From Halomonas sp. (GTDB lineage Bacteria > Pseudomonadota > Gammaproteobacteria > Pseudomonadales > Halomonadaceae), in NCBI RefSeq assembly GCF_020832045.1, contig NZ_JAFIFK010000035.1, forward strand, positions 1 to 34,949: a stretch of 34,949 bases of DNA, read 5' to 3'. The position numbers and the translations under genes were made by a program. Below the pieces are notes generated by a model. That model was not told the DNA's origin, ran no database searches, and was given only the letters and a program-made list of their open reading frames with translations. Each line of letters starts with the position of its first letter. Position 1 is the first letter of the stretch. Of the stretch, positions 24,298-31,874 are shown piece by piece.

Positions 24298-24963
24298 ATG
24301 AGCGAGGCGATCAGCCGCGAGATGATGGCCCAGCGGTTTCGCAGTTTCCTGCCCGTGGTGGTGGACCTCGAAACCGGTGGTTTCAATCCCGAGCGTGACG
24401 CCATTCTCGAGATCGCCGCCGTAACGCTGACCATGGACTCGGAAGGCAATCTGCTGCCGGATGCCACCTATGCCTACCATGTGCAGCCCTTTACGGGTGC
24501 CAACGTGGAGCAGTCGGCGCTGGACTTCACCGGTATCAAGCTCGACGATCCGCTACGCCAGCGCGTCGCACTTTCCGAGGCCGAGGCGCTGGGAGAGATA
24601 TTTCGCCCCGTGCGCAAGGCGATCAAGACTCATGGCTGCACACGCGCCGTGCTGGTAGGCCACAACGCCGCCTTCGACCACGGTTTTCTCAATGCTGCTA
24701 TCCAGCGCTGCGGCATCAAGCGCAACCCTTTCCACCCCTTTTCCAGCTTCGACACCGCCAGCCTGTCAGGGCTGGTCTATGGCCAGACGGTGCTCGCCCG
24801 TGCCTGCCGTGCGGCGGGTATTGCGTTCGATAATCAGGAGGCCCACTCGGCGCGCTATGACACCGAGCGGACTGCGGAGCTGTTCTGCGCCATCGTCAAC
24901 CGCTACAAGGATCTCGGCGGTTGGGCGCTGGCACAGCGCGAACAGGGGCTCGAGGAGCTTTGA
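24298..24963 (+). CDS. rnt: Ribonuclease T
   Basis: RNase T is a DEDDh 3'-5' exoribonuclease that trims the 3' ends of tRNAs and other stable RNAs. The 221-aa protein has [10 protein letters not shown] (first catalytic Asp/Glu), [10 protein letters not shown], and [14 protein letters not shown] (His and final Asp) at the proper spacing. It starts with the family-typical [25 protein letters not shown] N-terminus, and its length matches E. coli Rnt (215 aa). The ATG at 24298 has a strong GAGGAG. It converges with the HPF-cold-shock gene, the stops being 9 bases apart. In many gammaproteobacteria rnt neighbours grxD, which is also close here. Confidence 0.96.
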   Translation: MSEAISREMMAQRFRSFLPVVVDLETGGFNPERDAILEIAAVTLTMDSEGNLLPDATYAYHVQPFTGANVEQSALDFTGIKLDDPLRQRVALSEAEALGEIFRPVRKAIKTHGCTRAVLVGHNAAFDHGFLNAAIQRCGIKRNPFHPFSSFDTASLSGLVYGQTVLARACRAAGIAFDNQEAHSARYDTERTAELFCAIVNRYKDLGGWALAQREQGLEEL

Positions 24964-24972
24964 AGCCGGTGC

Positions 24973-25611
24973 TCAATGACGCGGCTCCTGCTCCCAGCCG
25001 GCGGGCATTTCCAGATCATCGTCACCATCCACGGAGCCCCCTACACCGGGCTTGTCAATGATCTGCACGGAGCTGGCTTGCAACCCGTCATCGCCCTCGT
25101 TGGGTTCGAAGCGCACCCGGGTGCCCACGGTCAAACGCTCGAAGTCGCTGTGCAGCACCGCATTACGGTGGAAATAATACTCCTGGCCGCTCACGCTCTT
25201 GAGGAAACCGTAGCCATCCTGGTCGAACTTGCGAACCACCATCGCCACAGGCGGTAGCGGATCACCGTCATGCTGCTTGACCCTGCCATCGCGTTTGGCC
25301 GTCTGCTTTTTTAGCTGCTTCTCCATCGCCTCAAAGGCATTGCGAATGATTGGGCGCAGTTGAACCTGTGGGTCGGTTACCTTGTCGGTCTTTTCCGCCA
25401 CCAGTTCTCCCTTGGCTGGCAAGGTCACTTCCACCAGGGCACGGTAAGGATTGCCTGTCTTGTGGGGATTCTGGGTCTGCTCGATGACAACGCGGCAGGA
25501 GACGATGTCCTTGCTGAAGTTTTCGAGCTTGCTTACCCGGGTTCTGACGTACTCGTCGATCCACTCTGAGCGAGATACATGCTGATAGGTGATTTCCAAA
25601 GGCGTTTGCAT
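24973..25611 (-). CDS. HPF/RaiA-type ribosome-associated domain fused to a cold-shock domain
   Basis: The 212-aa protein begins MQTPLEITYQHVSRSEWIDE and shows the beta-alpha fold of hibernation-promoting factors (RVSKLENFSKDIVSCRVVIE) to about residue 115. It then has a cold-shock-like domain (MVVRKFDQDGYGFLKS, YYFHRNAV, RVRFEPNEGDDG) that should bind single-stranded RNA. Standalone HPF/RaiA proteins silence ribosomes in stationary phase; this fused form may act on ribosomes or mRNA under stress (inference). The ATG at 25611 with GGGAGGT four bases upstream is preferred over the in-frame start at 25749, which would add 46 unrelated residues. The C-terminal tail is acidic. Confidence 0.88.
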   Translation of the reverse strand: MQTPLEITYQHVSRSEWIDEYVRTRVSKLENFSKDIVSCRVVIEQTQNPHKTGNPYRALVEVTLPAKGELVAEKTDKVTDPQVQLRPIIRNAFEAMEKQLKKQTAKRDGRVKQHDGDPLPPVAMVVRKFDQDGYGFLKSVSGQEYYFHRNAVLHSDFERLTVGTRVRFEPNEGDDGLQASSVQIIDKPGVGGSVDGDDDLEMPAGWEQEPRH

Positions 25612-25755
25612 CGCTACCTCCCTGCCGTTGCATACCTGAATCCATTTCAGGCTTGGTACGGTCAGCGTGGTCCCGGTGGCGCCAGAATTCAATCGACTCC
25701 GTTCGGCGTTTTGGTTACTCAAGGTAAGCACAGCTCGAGACGCCATCATGAAAGA

Positions 25756-25781
25756 GGCCCGCGAACCGAAGCTCGCAGGCC
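25756..25781 (-). terminator. Probable terminator hairpin after grxD
   Basis: On the minus strand GGCCTGCGA and TCGCGGGCC pair (9 bp with one G-T) around an 8-base loop, followed by TCTTTC. It lies 40 bases after the grxD stop and before the HPF-cold-shock gene, so it separates the two. On the plus strand the stem is followed by TTGTTT. Confidence 0.65.
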
Positions 25782-25820
25782 TTGTTTGGTCATGCCGGGC
25801 AATAGGGGTGAGGCGTAACG

Positions 25821-26171
25821 TCAGGCTTCGCCGCCCTCTTCGTTGGCCTTGGCACGAGCCGCGGCGTCCTTTATCAGCTTCTCGAGCTCGCCGCTCTGGT
25901 GCATCTCGCCTACGATGTCGCAGCCCCCTACCAGTTCACCTTCCACCCACAGCTGAGGAAAAGTGGGCCAGTTGGCGTACTTTGGCAGTTCTGCCCGGAT
26001 ATCGGGGTTGTCCAGGATATTGACGAAGGCGAAGCGCTCGCCACAGGACATCAGTGCCTGCACGGTCTGGGCCGAAAAGCCGCACTGCGGCAGTTGAGGC
26101 GTGCCCTTCATGTAGATCAGAATGGGATTCTCGCTGATCTGGCGCTGAATGTTCTCGATGGTAGTGCTCAT
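25821..26171 (-). CDS. grxD: Monothiol glutaredoxin
   Basis: Grx4-type monothiol glutaredoxins carry and deliver 2Fe-2S clusters together with glutathione and BolA. The 116-aa protein has the CGFS active site (C30 in [10 protein letters not shown]), the preceding [10 protein letters not shown], the cis-Pro region [19 protein letters not shown] and a C-terminal acidic tail, matching E. coli GrxD (115 aa). The ATG at 26171 with GGGAG upstream gives the standard N-terminus MSTTIENIQ; an in-frame start 75 bases earlier is unlikely. It is divergent from argF and followed by a terminator hairpin. Confidence 0.97.
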   Translation of the reverse strand: MSTTIENIQRQISENPILIYMKGTPQLPQCGFSAQTVQALMSCGERFAFVNILDNPDIRAELPKYANWPTFPQLWVEGELVGGCDIVGEMHQSGELEKLIKDAAARAKANEEGGEA

Positions 26172-26278
26172 GTGCGCTCCCTGTTGGAAGATATGGTGGC
26201 CGAGGTTATCGCAGGCAATACCCGAGCATGACACTCGGCCTTTCACTTCATGCCCCCATTCTACTTATCACGAGCGAA

Positions 26279-26307
26279 TTGCGCATCCCCCGTAGCCTGG
26301 CTAGGAT
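26279..26307 (+). promoter_or_regulatory. Weak sigma-70-like promoter candidate for argF
   Basis: TTGCGC (26279-26284) and TAGGAT (26302-26307) are spaced by 17 bases, 28 bases before the argF start. The match to TTGACA/TATAAT is modest (3/6 and 4/6). No clear ARG-box repressor site was seen. Confidence 0.3.
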
Positions 26308-26335
26308 GGTGGTTTTTTCGCGCGGAGAGATCGCC

Positions 26336-27256
26336 ATGGCGACACGCCATTTTCTGACCCTGCTGGACCTGAGCCCTGAAGAGCTGCACTACCTGATCCA
26401 GCGCGCCATCACGATCAAGAACCGCCTGCGCGCTCAAGGGCCTACCTACGCCCCGTTCGGCAATCGCACGTTGGCGATGATCTTCGAGAAATCGTCGACG
26501 CGTACCCGGGTATCCTTCGAAACCGCCATGGCCCACTTCGGCGGCCACGCACTCTTTCTCTCTCCGCGCGATACCCAGCTTGGCCGCGGCGAGCCGATCG
26601 AGGATACCGCCCGGGTGCTGGCGGAAATGGTCGATATCGTGATGATTCGCACCTTCTCTCATGCCGGTCTCGAAACCTACGCCTCCGCCAGCTCGGTACC
26701 GGTGATCAATGCGCTCTCCGACGACTACCACCCCTGCCAGTTGCTGGCCGACGTGATGACCTGGACAGAGTTGCGGGGCAGCGTGCGCGGTCGCACCGCC
26801 GTATGGATCGGCGATGGCAACAATATGTGTCACTCGTGGATCAACGCCGCACGCCAGTTCGACTTCCAGCTGCGAATCTGCTGTCCCGAGGGCTACGAGC
26901 CACGCCAGGACATCCTCGAAGCCGCCGGCGATCGGGTCACGCTGCTGCGCGACCCTGCCGAAGCCGTGACCGGGGCCGATTTGGTCACTACGGACGTGTG
27001 GGCCTCCATGGGCCAAGAGGATGAGCAAGCTAAGCGAGAAGCCGACTTCAGCGGGTTCCAGGTCAGCGAAACCCTTCTCGACCAAGCCAAGCCCGACGTG
27101 CTGTTCCTGCACTGCCTGCCAGCCCACCGCGGCGAGGAGATCAGCGAGACGCTGCTCGATGATCCGCGTGCGGTGGTCTGGCAGGAGGCCGGCAATCGGC
27201 TTCACGCTCAGAAGGCGCTCATCGAATTTTTGCTGCTGGGCCGGGTCGACCACTGA
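26336..27256 (+). CDS. argF: Ornithine carbamoyltransferase
   Basis: ArgF makes citrulline from ornithine and carbamoyl phosphate, feeding ArgG. The 306-aa protein has the carbamoyl-phosphate loop SSTRTR (53-58), the HPCQLL motif, and the ornithine-binding [12 protein letters not shown] near the C-terminus. Length and N-terminus ([16 protein letters not shown]) match the anabolic ArgF of Pseudomonas (about 305 aa) better than the E. coli enzyme (334 aa). I chose the ATG at 26336 with GGAGA upstream; an in-frame start at 26228 would overlap the divergent grxD upstream region. It converges with the GGDEF-EAL gene at a strong hairpin. Confidence 0.96.
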   Translation: MATRHFLTLLDLSPEELHYLIQRAITIKNRLRAQGPTYAPFGNRTLAMIFEKSSTRTRVSFETAMAHFGGHALFLSPRDTQLGRGEPIEDTARVLAEMVDIVMIRTFSHAGLETYASASSVPVINALSDDYHPCQLLADVMTWTELRGSVRGRTAVWIGDGNNMCHSWINAARQFDFQLRICCPEGYEPRQDILEAAGDRVTLLRDPAEAVTGADLVTTDVWASMGQEDEQAKREADFSGFQVSETLLDQAKPDVLFLHCLPAHRGEEISETLLDDPRAVVWQEAGNRLHAQKALIEFLLLGRVDH

Positions 27257-27265
27257 CCCCATGCG

Positions 27266-27289
27266 CCGCCGGGAGTTACCTCCCGGCGG
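27266..27289. terminator. Strong hairpin between convergent argF and GGDEF-EAL genes
   Basis: A perfect 10-bp stem CCGCCGGGAG/CTCCCGGCGG surrounds the loop TTAC. The loop contains the TAA stop codon of the minus-strand gene (27276-27278), while argF stops 9 bases to the left. It could serve as a shared terminator, though neither side has a T-run. Confidence 0.55.
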
Positions 27290-29243
27290 TAGCTGCCAAC
27301 TCCCTCAGCTGCACCCTCAACGTGCTCATCGGCACAGGACGGCCGAAGAGATAGCCCTGGAAGGCGTGGCAGCCCTGCTGCTCCAGCCAGTCGCGATGCG
27401 CCTGGGTTTCCACTCCCTCGGCAATCACTTCCAGGCCCAGATTGCGAGCCAAGTCGATGATCGAGGCGCAAATCACCTCGTTGGCGACATCCTCGAAAAG
27501 CGGCCGCACGAAGGACTGATCGATTTTCAACTGATCGAGAGGCAGCCGATTGAGGTAACTGAGCGACGAGTAGCCAGTCCCGAAATCATCCAGCGAGAAA
27601 CGTACGCCAAGCGCCTTGATGCGAAGCATGGTGTCACGTACGGCATCCGGCTCTTGCAGGAACAGGTTTTCGGTAAGCTCGAGCTTCAACCGTTCGGGGT
27701 AGGCGCCGGTAACTTGGAGTACTTCCTCCAGACGCTCGACGAAGTCAGCTTGCTGAAACTGTAGCGGGCTGATGTTGACAGCCATGCTCAACCCCGCAGT
27801 CTCTGCATCCCCAGCCCACTCGGCCAACTGGCGGCAGGCCGACATCAGCGCCCAGTGGCCGATAGAGATGATCAGGTAACTCTCTTCGGCTATGGGGATG
27901 AAATCGTAAGGGGGCACCATGCCATACTCAGGATGCCGCCAGCGCAGCAAAGCCTCTACGCCCGTGGCTGAGCCGTGCCGGTCCACCTGGATCTGATAAT
28001 GGAGCTGCAGTTCGTTTCGCCGCTCCGCCTGACGCAGTTCACTCTCGAACAGAGCTCGCCTCACCGCAACCGCCTGCATGGTCGGATCGAAGAAGCGCCA
28101 GGTGTTACGGCCGGCCTGCTTCGCCTGGTACATGGCCATCTCGGCCTGCTGCAAGGTTTCATCGGCGTCGCTGGCCCCAGCATTGAGCAGCGTGATACCG
28201 ATACTGCCGGACAGCAAGTGGCGACGCTGGCCGATCCAGCAGGGCTCGGCCAGCTTGCTCAAGAGACGGGAGGCCACTCGCTCCATTCGCTGCGAGGCAT
28301 CGGCGACCGAGTGTCCCAACACCTCGACCAGTATCACGAACTCGTCGCCACCCAGCCGTGCCACCAGGGCGGAATCGCCGCTGATGTCCGCAATGCGCTT
28401 GGCAGTCAACTGCAACAGCTCATCGCCCGCCTGGTGACCAAGGCTGTCATTGACATGCTTGAAGCCGTCCAGATCAATGAACATCAGCGCCCCCTGCTCC
28501 CCCTCGTCGCTATACTTTCGCAGCGCGAGCGCCATGCGATCGAGTAGCATGCGTCGATTGGGCAGGCCCGTCAGCGGGTCATAAAAAGCGAGACGATGCG
28601 CTTCCTGTTCAGCAGCCCGGCGCAGTGTGATATCGCTGAGCGTAGCTACATAATGACTCGGCTTTCCCGCTCCATCCTTGACGGCACTTATGGTGACCCA
28701 CTGGGGATAGATTTCGCCATTTTTGCGGCGATTCCACACCTCACCCTGCCAGCTGCCCTGTGCGTGAATGCCGGTCCACATCTCGCGATAGAAATCGGCA
28801 TCGTGACGCCCCGAATTCAGAATGCGGGGATTCAGGCCCAGCACCTCTTCGGCCCGATATCCGGTTATGCGCTCGAAGGTGGGGTTGGCCTTGCATATAT
28901 TCCCCTTGGCATCGGTGATGAACATGCCCAAGTGGGTGTCGAATGCCAGTGCCGCGATGTCGAGCTCCGTCTGCAGCGACGCATTCAATTGGCGCAAGTG
29001 CTTTTCGCTGTGAAAGAGCGCCTCCTCGGTGCGGGCCAGGCGCCGAGATTGACGCAGCAGTACGCCACCCAGCACCGCCATGACACTGCCCCCCACACCT
29101 ATGGGTGCCGCCACGTCGCGCCAGTCCGCCCATAGCAGAACTGACGTCAGCGGCAATATCGCCGCGCTACAGAGGAGCGCAGCCTGCCAGGCCGGCCAAC
29201 GCCGATATGACGGTGGTTTCCGGCCTGCCCCTTTTGCCGTCAT
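27276..29243 (-). CDS. PAS-GGDEF-EAL c-di-GMP enzyme
   Basis: The 655-aa protein has two N-terminal membrane helices (about 19-38 and 46-64), a short coiled coil, a PAS domain with PAC tail (about 95-212, GMFITDAKGNICKANPTFER), a GGDEF domain with RLGGDEF (298-302) and an EAL domain. The EAL residues look complete: VEALLRW (EAL at 430-432), NISPLQF, LDDFGTGYSSL, KIDQSFV, AEGVET and GYLFGRP. Both cyclase and phosphodiesterase activities are thus possible; in such hybrids one usually dominates. No RxxD I-site precedes GGDEF. The gene follows the motB-type gene on the same strand with a 45-base gap, so it may be read from the sigma-28-driven stator operon. Confidence 0.94.
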   Translation of the reverse strand: MTAKGAGRKPPSYRRWPAWQAALLCSAAILPLTSVLLWADWRDVAAPIGVGGSVMAVLGGVLLRQSRRLARTEEALFHSEKHLRQLNASLQTELDIAALAFDTHLGMFITDAKGNICKANPTFERITGYRAEEVLGLNPRILNSGRHDADFYREMWTGIHAQGSWQGEVWNRRKNGEIYPQWVTISAVKDGAGKPSHYVATLSDITLRRAAEQEAHRLAFYDPLTGLPNRRMLLDRMALALRKYSDEGEQGALMFIDLDGFKHVNDSLGHQAGDELLQLTAKRIADISGDSALVARLGGDEFVILVEVLGHSVADASQRMERVASRLLSKLAEPCWIGQRRHLLSGSIGITLLNAGASDADETLQQAEMAMYQAKQAGRNTWRFFDPTMQAVAVRRALFESELRQAERRNELQLHYQIQVDRHGSATGVEALLRWRHPEYGMVPPYDFIPIAEESYLIISIGHWALMSACRQLAEWAGDAETAGLSMAVNISPLQFQQADFVERLEEVLQVTGAYPERLKLELTENLFLQEPDAVRDTMLRIKALGVRFSLDDFGTGYSSLSYLNRLPLDQLKIDQSFVRPLFEDVANEVICASIIDLARNLGLEVIAEGVETQAHRDWLEQQGCHAFQGYLFGRPVPMSTLRVQLRELAATAGR

Positions 29244-29288
29244 GCGGAGTCCTTATAGCGAGCAACAATGACTTATTCGGCCAAGGGC

Positions 29289-29975
29289 CTAGTGTTCCGT
29301 CAGCTCTTGGTGCAACAGCAGTTCGACACGACGATTGGCAGCACGCCCTTCCAGGGTTTCATTGCTTTCCATGGGGCGTGTGTCCGCATAGCCCACCGCG
29401 CGAAGTCGGCCGGCATTCACCCCAATCTCGGAGAGATAACGCAGCACGGCAATGGCCCGGGCGGAAGAGAGCTCCCAATTGGAAGGAAATTGAGCCGTAG
29501 CAATGGGGATATCGTCGGTATGCCCTTCAACCGAAACATCTCCTTCAAACGTCTCGAGTACCTCATGCAGGCCGCTCAGCACCCGACGACCTTGCTCAGT
29601 CAGTGTGGCCTGCCCGCTGCTGAACAGAAGATTGTCGTCGATCCGCAGCGTAATGCCCTGCCGCCCCTCGGCCACGCTGACACCCTCTATGTTGAGACTC
29701 GGCAGCCGAGGTTGTAGACCATCTTGACGAGGCTTGAGCCCGGCCCCAGCCACCATCCGCGCCGCCGCCTCAGCCTGGGGTGAGATCGCCGAAGCCACTT
29801 CACCGGCATAGCGGCTTCCCTGTATGGCAAGGCCGTTTCCGGCCAGTGAAAGCAGCAGCACGAACAGCGTGATGAGCAAAGTCAGCACATCCAGGTAGCT
29901 GACTAGCCAGCCCTCCCCGTCACCATCCCCGCTGGCAGGAGGGTTGAGAAGATCTCGCGTGCTGCGATCAAGCAT
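29289..29975 (-). CDS. MotB/MotD-type flagellar stator protein
   Basis: This is the peptidoglycan-binding half of the flagellar stator. The 228-aa protein has a short N-terminal cytoplasmic part, one membrane helix with the ion-coupling aspartate D29 (WLVSYLDVLTLLITLFVLLL), a plug/linker region, and a C-terminal OmpA-like domain with VEGHTDDIPIATAQFPSNWE, LSSARAIAVLRYL and RVELLL. Its start overlaps the end of the motA-type gene by 8 bases, a typical stator pair. The compact length and sequence style resemble Pseudomonas MotD or Halomonas MotB. Coupling to H+ or Na+ cannot be decided from sequence alone. Confidence 0.93.
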   Translation of the reverse strand: MLDRSTRDLLNPPASGDGDGEGWLVSYLDVLTLLITLFVLLLSLAGNGLAIQGSRYAGEVASAISPQAEAAARMVAGAGLKPRQDGLQPRLPSLNIEGVSVAEGRQGITLRIDDNLLFSSGQATLTEQGRRVLSGLHEVLETFEGDVSVEGHTDDIPIATAQFPSNWELSSARAIAVLRYLSEIGVNAGRLRAVGYADTRPMESNETLEGRAANRRVELLLHQELTEH

Positions 29976-30786
29976 TGCGCGCCTGCTCGTCGATGGCGTC
30001 CTGCCTGGCCACGATCGGATCGCGGATTTCGTCGTGATAGTTGACCACGAAGGAGTTCAGGGTTTCTTCGATGAAGGAGGGCAGACGGCGCTTGGTGATC
30101 AATGAAATACCCTCAAGCACCATGTTCATGGCAATCAGGCGCTCTTCAGTGCGCCGCTCGAGCTTCACGGCAATCGGTTTGAAGACCAGGTTGGCCAGCA
30201 GGATGCCATAGAAGGTCGTCAGCAAAGCCACGGCCATACGCGGGCCGATCACATGCAGGTCGCCGGACTCCATCACTTCCAGCATGTTCACCAGCCCGAC
30301 CAGGGTACCAATCATGCCGAACGCTGGCGCATAGGTGGCCATGGTACGAAAGATTTGCGCTTCGGCGTGTTCACGCGCCTTGAGCCGGGCAATGCGCCAG
30401 CGCAGCAGATCGAAGATCTCCTCCTCCTTGGTGTTGGCGATGACCAATTGAATTCCCGTACGCAAGAAGGGGTTTCGCGCCTTCTCGAGCGCCGCTTCGA
30501 CAGCCCGCACGTCACCCTTGAACCACAGCCGAGAGATGTCCACGAGCTCCTTGATGTCATCCCTCATGTAGGTGTTTTCACGCCGAAACACCAGACCCAC
30601 CAGGCGCACCACACGAACGACCTCCTTGAGCGGGTAGCTGATGAAGGTCGCAGCCATGGTGCCTGCCAGAACGATGGCAAGGCCCGGCAGGTTGAGAAAG
30701 CTCTGGGGCGATTCAGCAGTGAAGAACAGCACGCTGACCAAAAGTACGACACTGGCGAACATACCGATGAGGGTTGAAGGATTCAT
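29968..30786 (-). CDS. MotA/MotC-type flagellar stator protein
   Basis: The 272-aa protein has four membrane helices (about 5-23, 32-52, about 150-170 and about 183-203), a large cytoplasmic loop between helices 2 and 3 with LRRENTYMRDD-like charged residues for contacting FliG, and the conserved AYAPAFGMIGTLVGLVNML and GPRMAVALLTTFYGILLAN of helices 3 and 4. It forms the ion channel with the MotB-type partner encoded next, overlapping by 8 bases. The ATG at 30786 has AGGAG five bases upstream, and a strong sigma-28 promoter lies about 40 bases before it, as expected for a late flagellar operon. Confidence 0.94.
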   Translation of the reverse strand: MNPSTLIGMFASVVLLVSVLFFTAESPQSFLNLPGLAIVLAGTMAATFISYPLKEVVRVVRLVGLVFRRENTYMRDDIKELVDISRLWFKGDVRAVEAALEKARNPFLRTGIQLVIANTKEEEIFDLLRWRIARLKAREHAEAQIFRTMATYAPAFGMIGTLVGLVNMLEVMESGDLHVIGPRMAVALLTTFYGILLANLVFKPIAVKLERRTEERLIAMNMVLEGISLITKRRLPSFIEETLNSFVVNYHDEIRDPIVARQDAIDEQARNA

Positions 30787-30826
30787 TCAGGCTCCTGGAG
30801 ATGCGGGGCATCGAGTCTAACGATTT

Positions 30827-30853
30827 TTATCGGCAGCGAAAGAGGGCACTTTA
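30827..30853 (-). promoter_or_regulatory. Sigma-28 (FliA) promoter for the stator operon
   Basis: On the minus strand TAAAGTGC (30853-30846), 11 bases, then GCCGATAA (30834-30827), a perfect -10 and 6/8 -35 match to the FliA consensus. It lies 40 bases upstream of the motA-type start. Confidence 0.85.
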
Positions 30854-30911
30854 AAGAAACCAAGGCGCCACACCCACTGTTCTTGATCCACATCAATTCA
30901 ATGTGTCTTAC

Positions 30912-30938
30912 TAAAGTTCCCTCTTTTCCTGCCGATAG
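30912..30938 (+). promoter_or_regulatory. Sigma-28 (FliA) promoter for the EAL gene
   Basis: TAAAGTTC (30912-30919), 11 bases, then GCCGATAG (30931-30938): 14 of 16 positions match TAAAGTTT-N11-GCCGATAA with exact spacing. It lies 78 bases before the ATG at 31017 and is divergent from the stator promoter about 60 bases away. Confidence 0.87.
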
Positions 30939-31016
30939 GGAATAAATCACGGTTCTGTTCGCCTGCGGCACAGAAAAAACCATCAGCTGGTCGAAGGCGG
31001 CCAGAGAGGAATAGAC

Positions 31017-31790
31017 ATGCAACGGTGCGTCGAGAAAGACGGGGCCTGCGAACGCTGCGAAGGAGCACTGCCCTTCGCGTTCACCATGGCTTTCCAGCCT
31101 ATCGTCGATCTGAACGCAGCCAGGATCACGACCTACGAGGCACTTGTCAGAGGTCCGGCGGGCGAGTCTGCCGCCAGCATCCTGGCCCAGGTGACCCCGC
31201 GCCTTCTCTACCGCTTCGATCAGGCCTGTCGAATCCGTGCCATCGAACTCGCCAGTCAGCTCGGCATGCAGGAGAGCCTGTCGATCAACTTTCTGCCGAA
31301 TGCCGTTTACGAACCCCAAGCCTGCATTCAGGCTACGTTGGCCATTTCCAGCAAGGTTGGCTGGCCGGTGGAGCGGTTGGTGTTCGAAGTCACCGAAACC
31401 GAAAAGGTCCAGGACCAACACCTGCGCAACATCATCGAGGCCTACCGGAGCATGGGATTCAAGACCGCGCTGGATGATTTCGGCAACGGCTTCGCCAACC
31501 TCGACCTGTTGACTGAACTGCACCCGGACCGGCTCAAGATCGATCGCGCCTTGGTCATGACCTGCGACCAGGACACGCGCCGCCAGGCCATCCTCAGGGC
31601 CCTCGTCGGTCTTGCCAGCGAACTGAACATCGATCTGGTCGCCGAAGGCGTGGAAACACGTGAGGAGGCCCTCTGGCTTGGCCGTCACGGCATCACTCAG
31701 CAGCAAGGCTTCTTCCATGCCCGCCCCAGCCTCGAGAGTCTGTCTCCCGATCTCGAGCCAACTCTCGTGGCTTTGCGCCAAGCGCTGTAG
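31017..31790 (+). CDS. Stand-alone EAL phosphodiesterase with N-terminal cysteine cluster
   Basis: The 257-aa soluble protein is essentially one EAL domain, predicted to hydrolyse c-di-GMP to pGpG. Key segments are present: FQPIVDL, YEALVRG (EAL), INFLPN, EVTETE, LDDFGNGFANL, KIDRALV, AEGVET and QQGFFHARP. Before the domain is a short N-terminus with cysteines 4, 11 and 14 (C-x6-C-x2-C), which may bind a metal or act in redox sensing (inference). The ATG at 31017 follows GAGAGGAA. A strong sigma-28 promoter upstream and the divergent stator operon tie it to motility; lowering c-di-GMP would favour swimming. The EAL-HDOD gene 84 bases downstream may share the transcript. Confidence 0.93.
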   Translation: MQRCVEKDGACERCEGALPFAFTMAFQPIVDLNAARITTYEALVRGPAGESAASILAQVTPRLLYRFDQACRIRAIELASQLGMQESLSINFLPNAVYEPQACIQATLAISSKVGWPVERLVFEVTETEKVQDQHLRNIIEAYRSMGFKTALDDFGNGFANLDLLTELHPDRLKIDRALVMTCDQDTRRQAILRALVGLASELNIDLVAEGVETREEALWLGRHGITQQQGFFHARPSLESLSPDLEPTLVALRQAL

Positions 31791-31874
31791 AACAACCGGG
31801 GCCTTCGCCGCCGTAACATCAGCAAACATTAAATATACCTGGGTGCATCAACACTCAGCAGGGAGCCAAACAGC

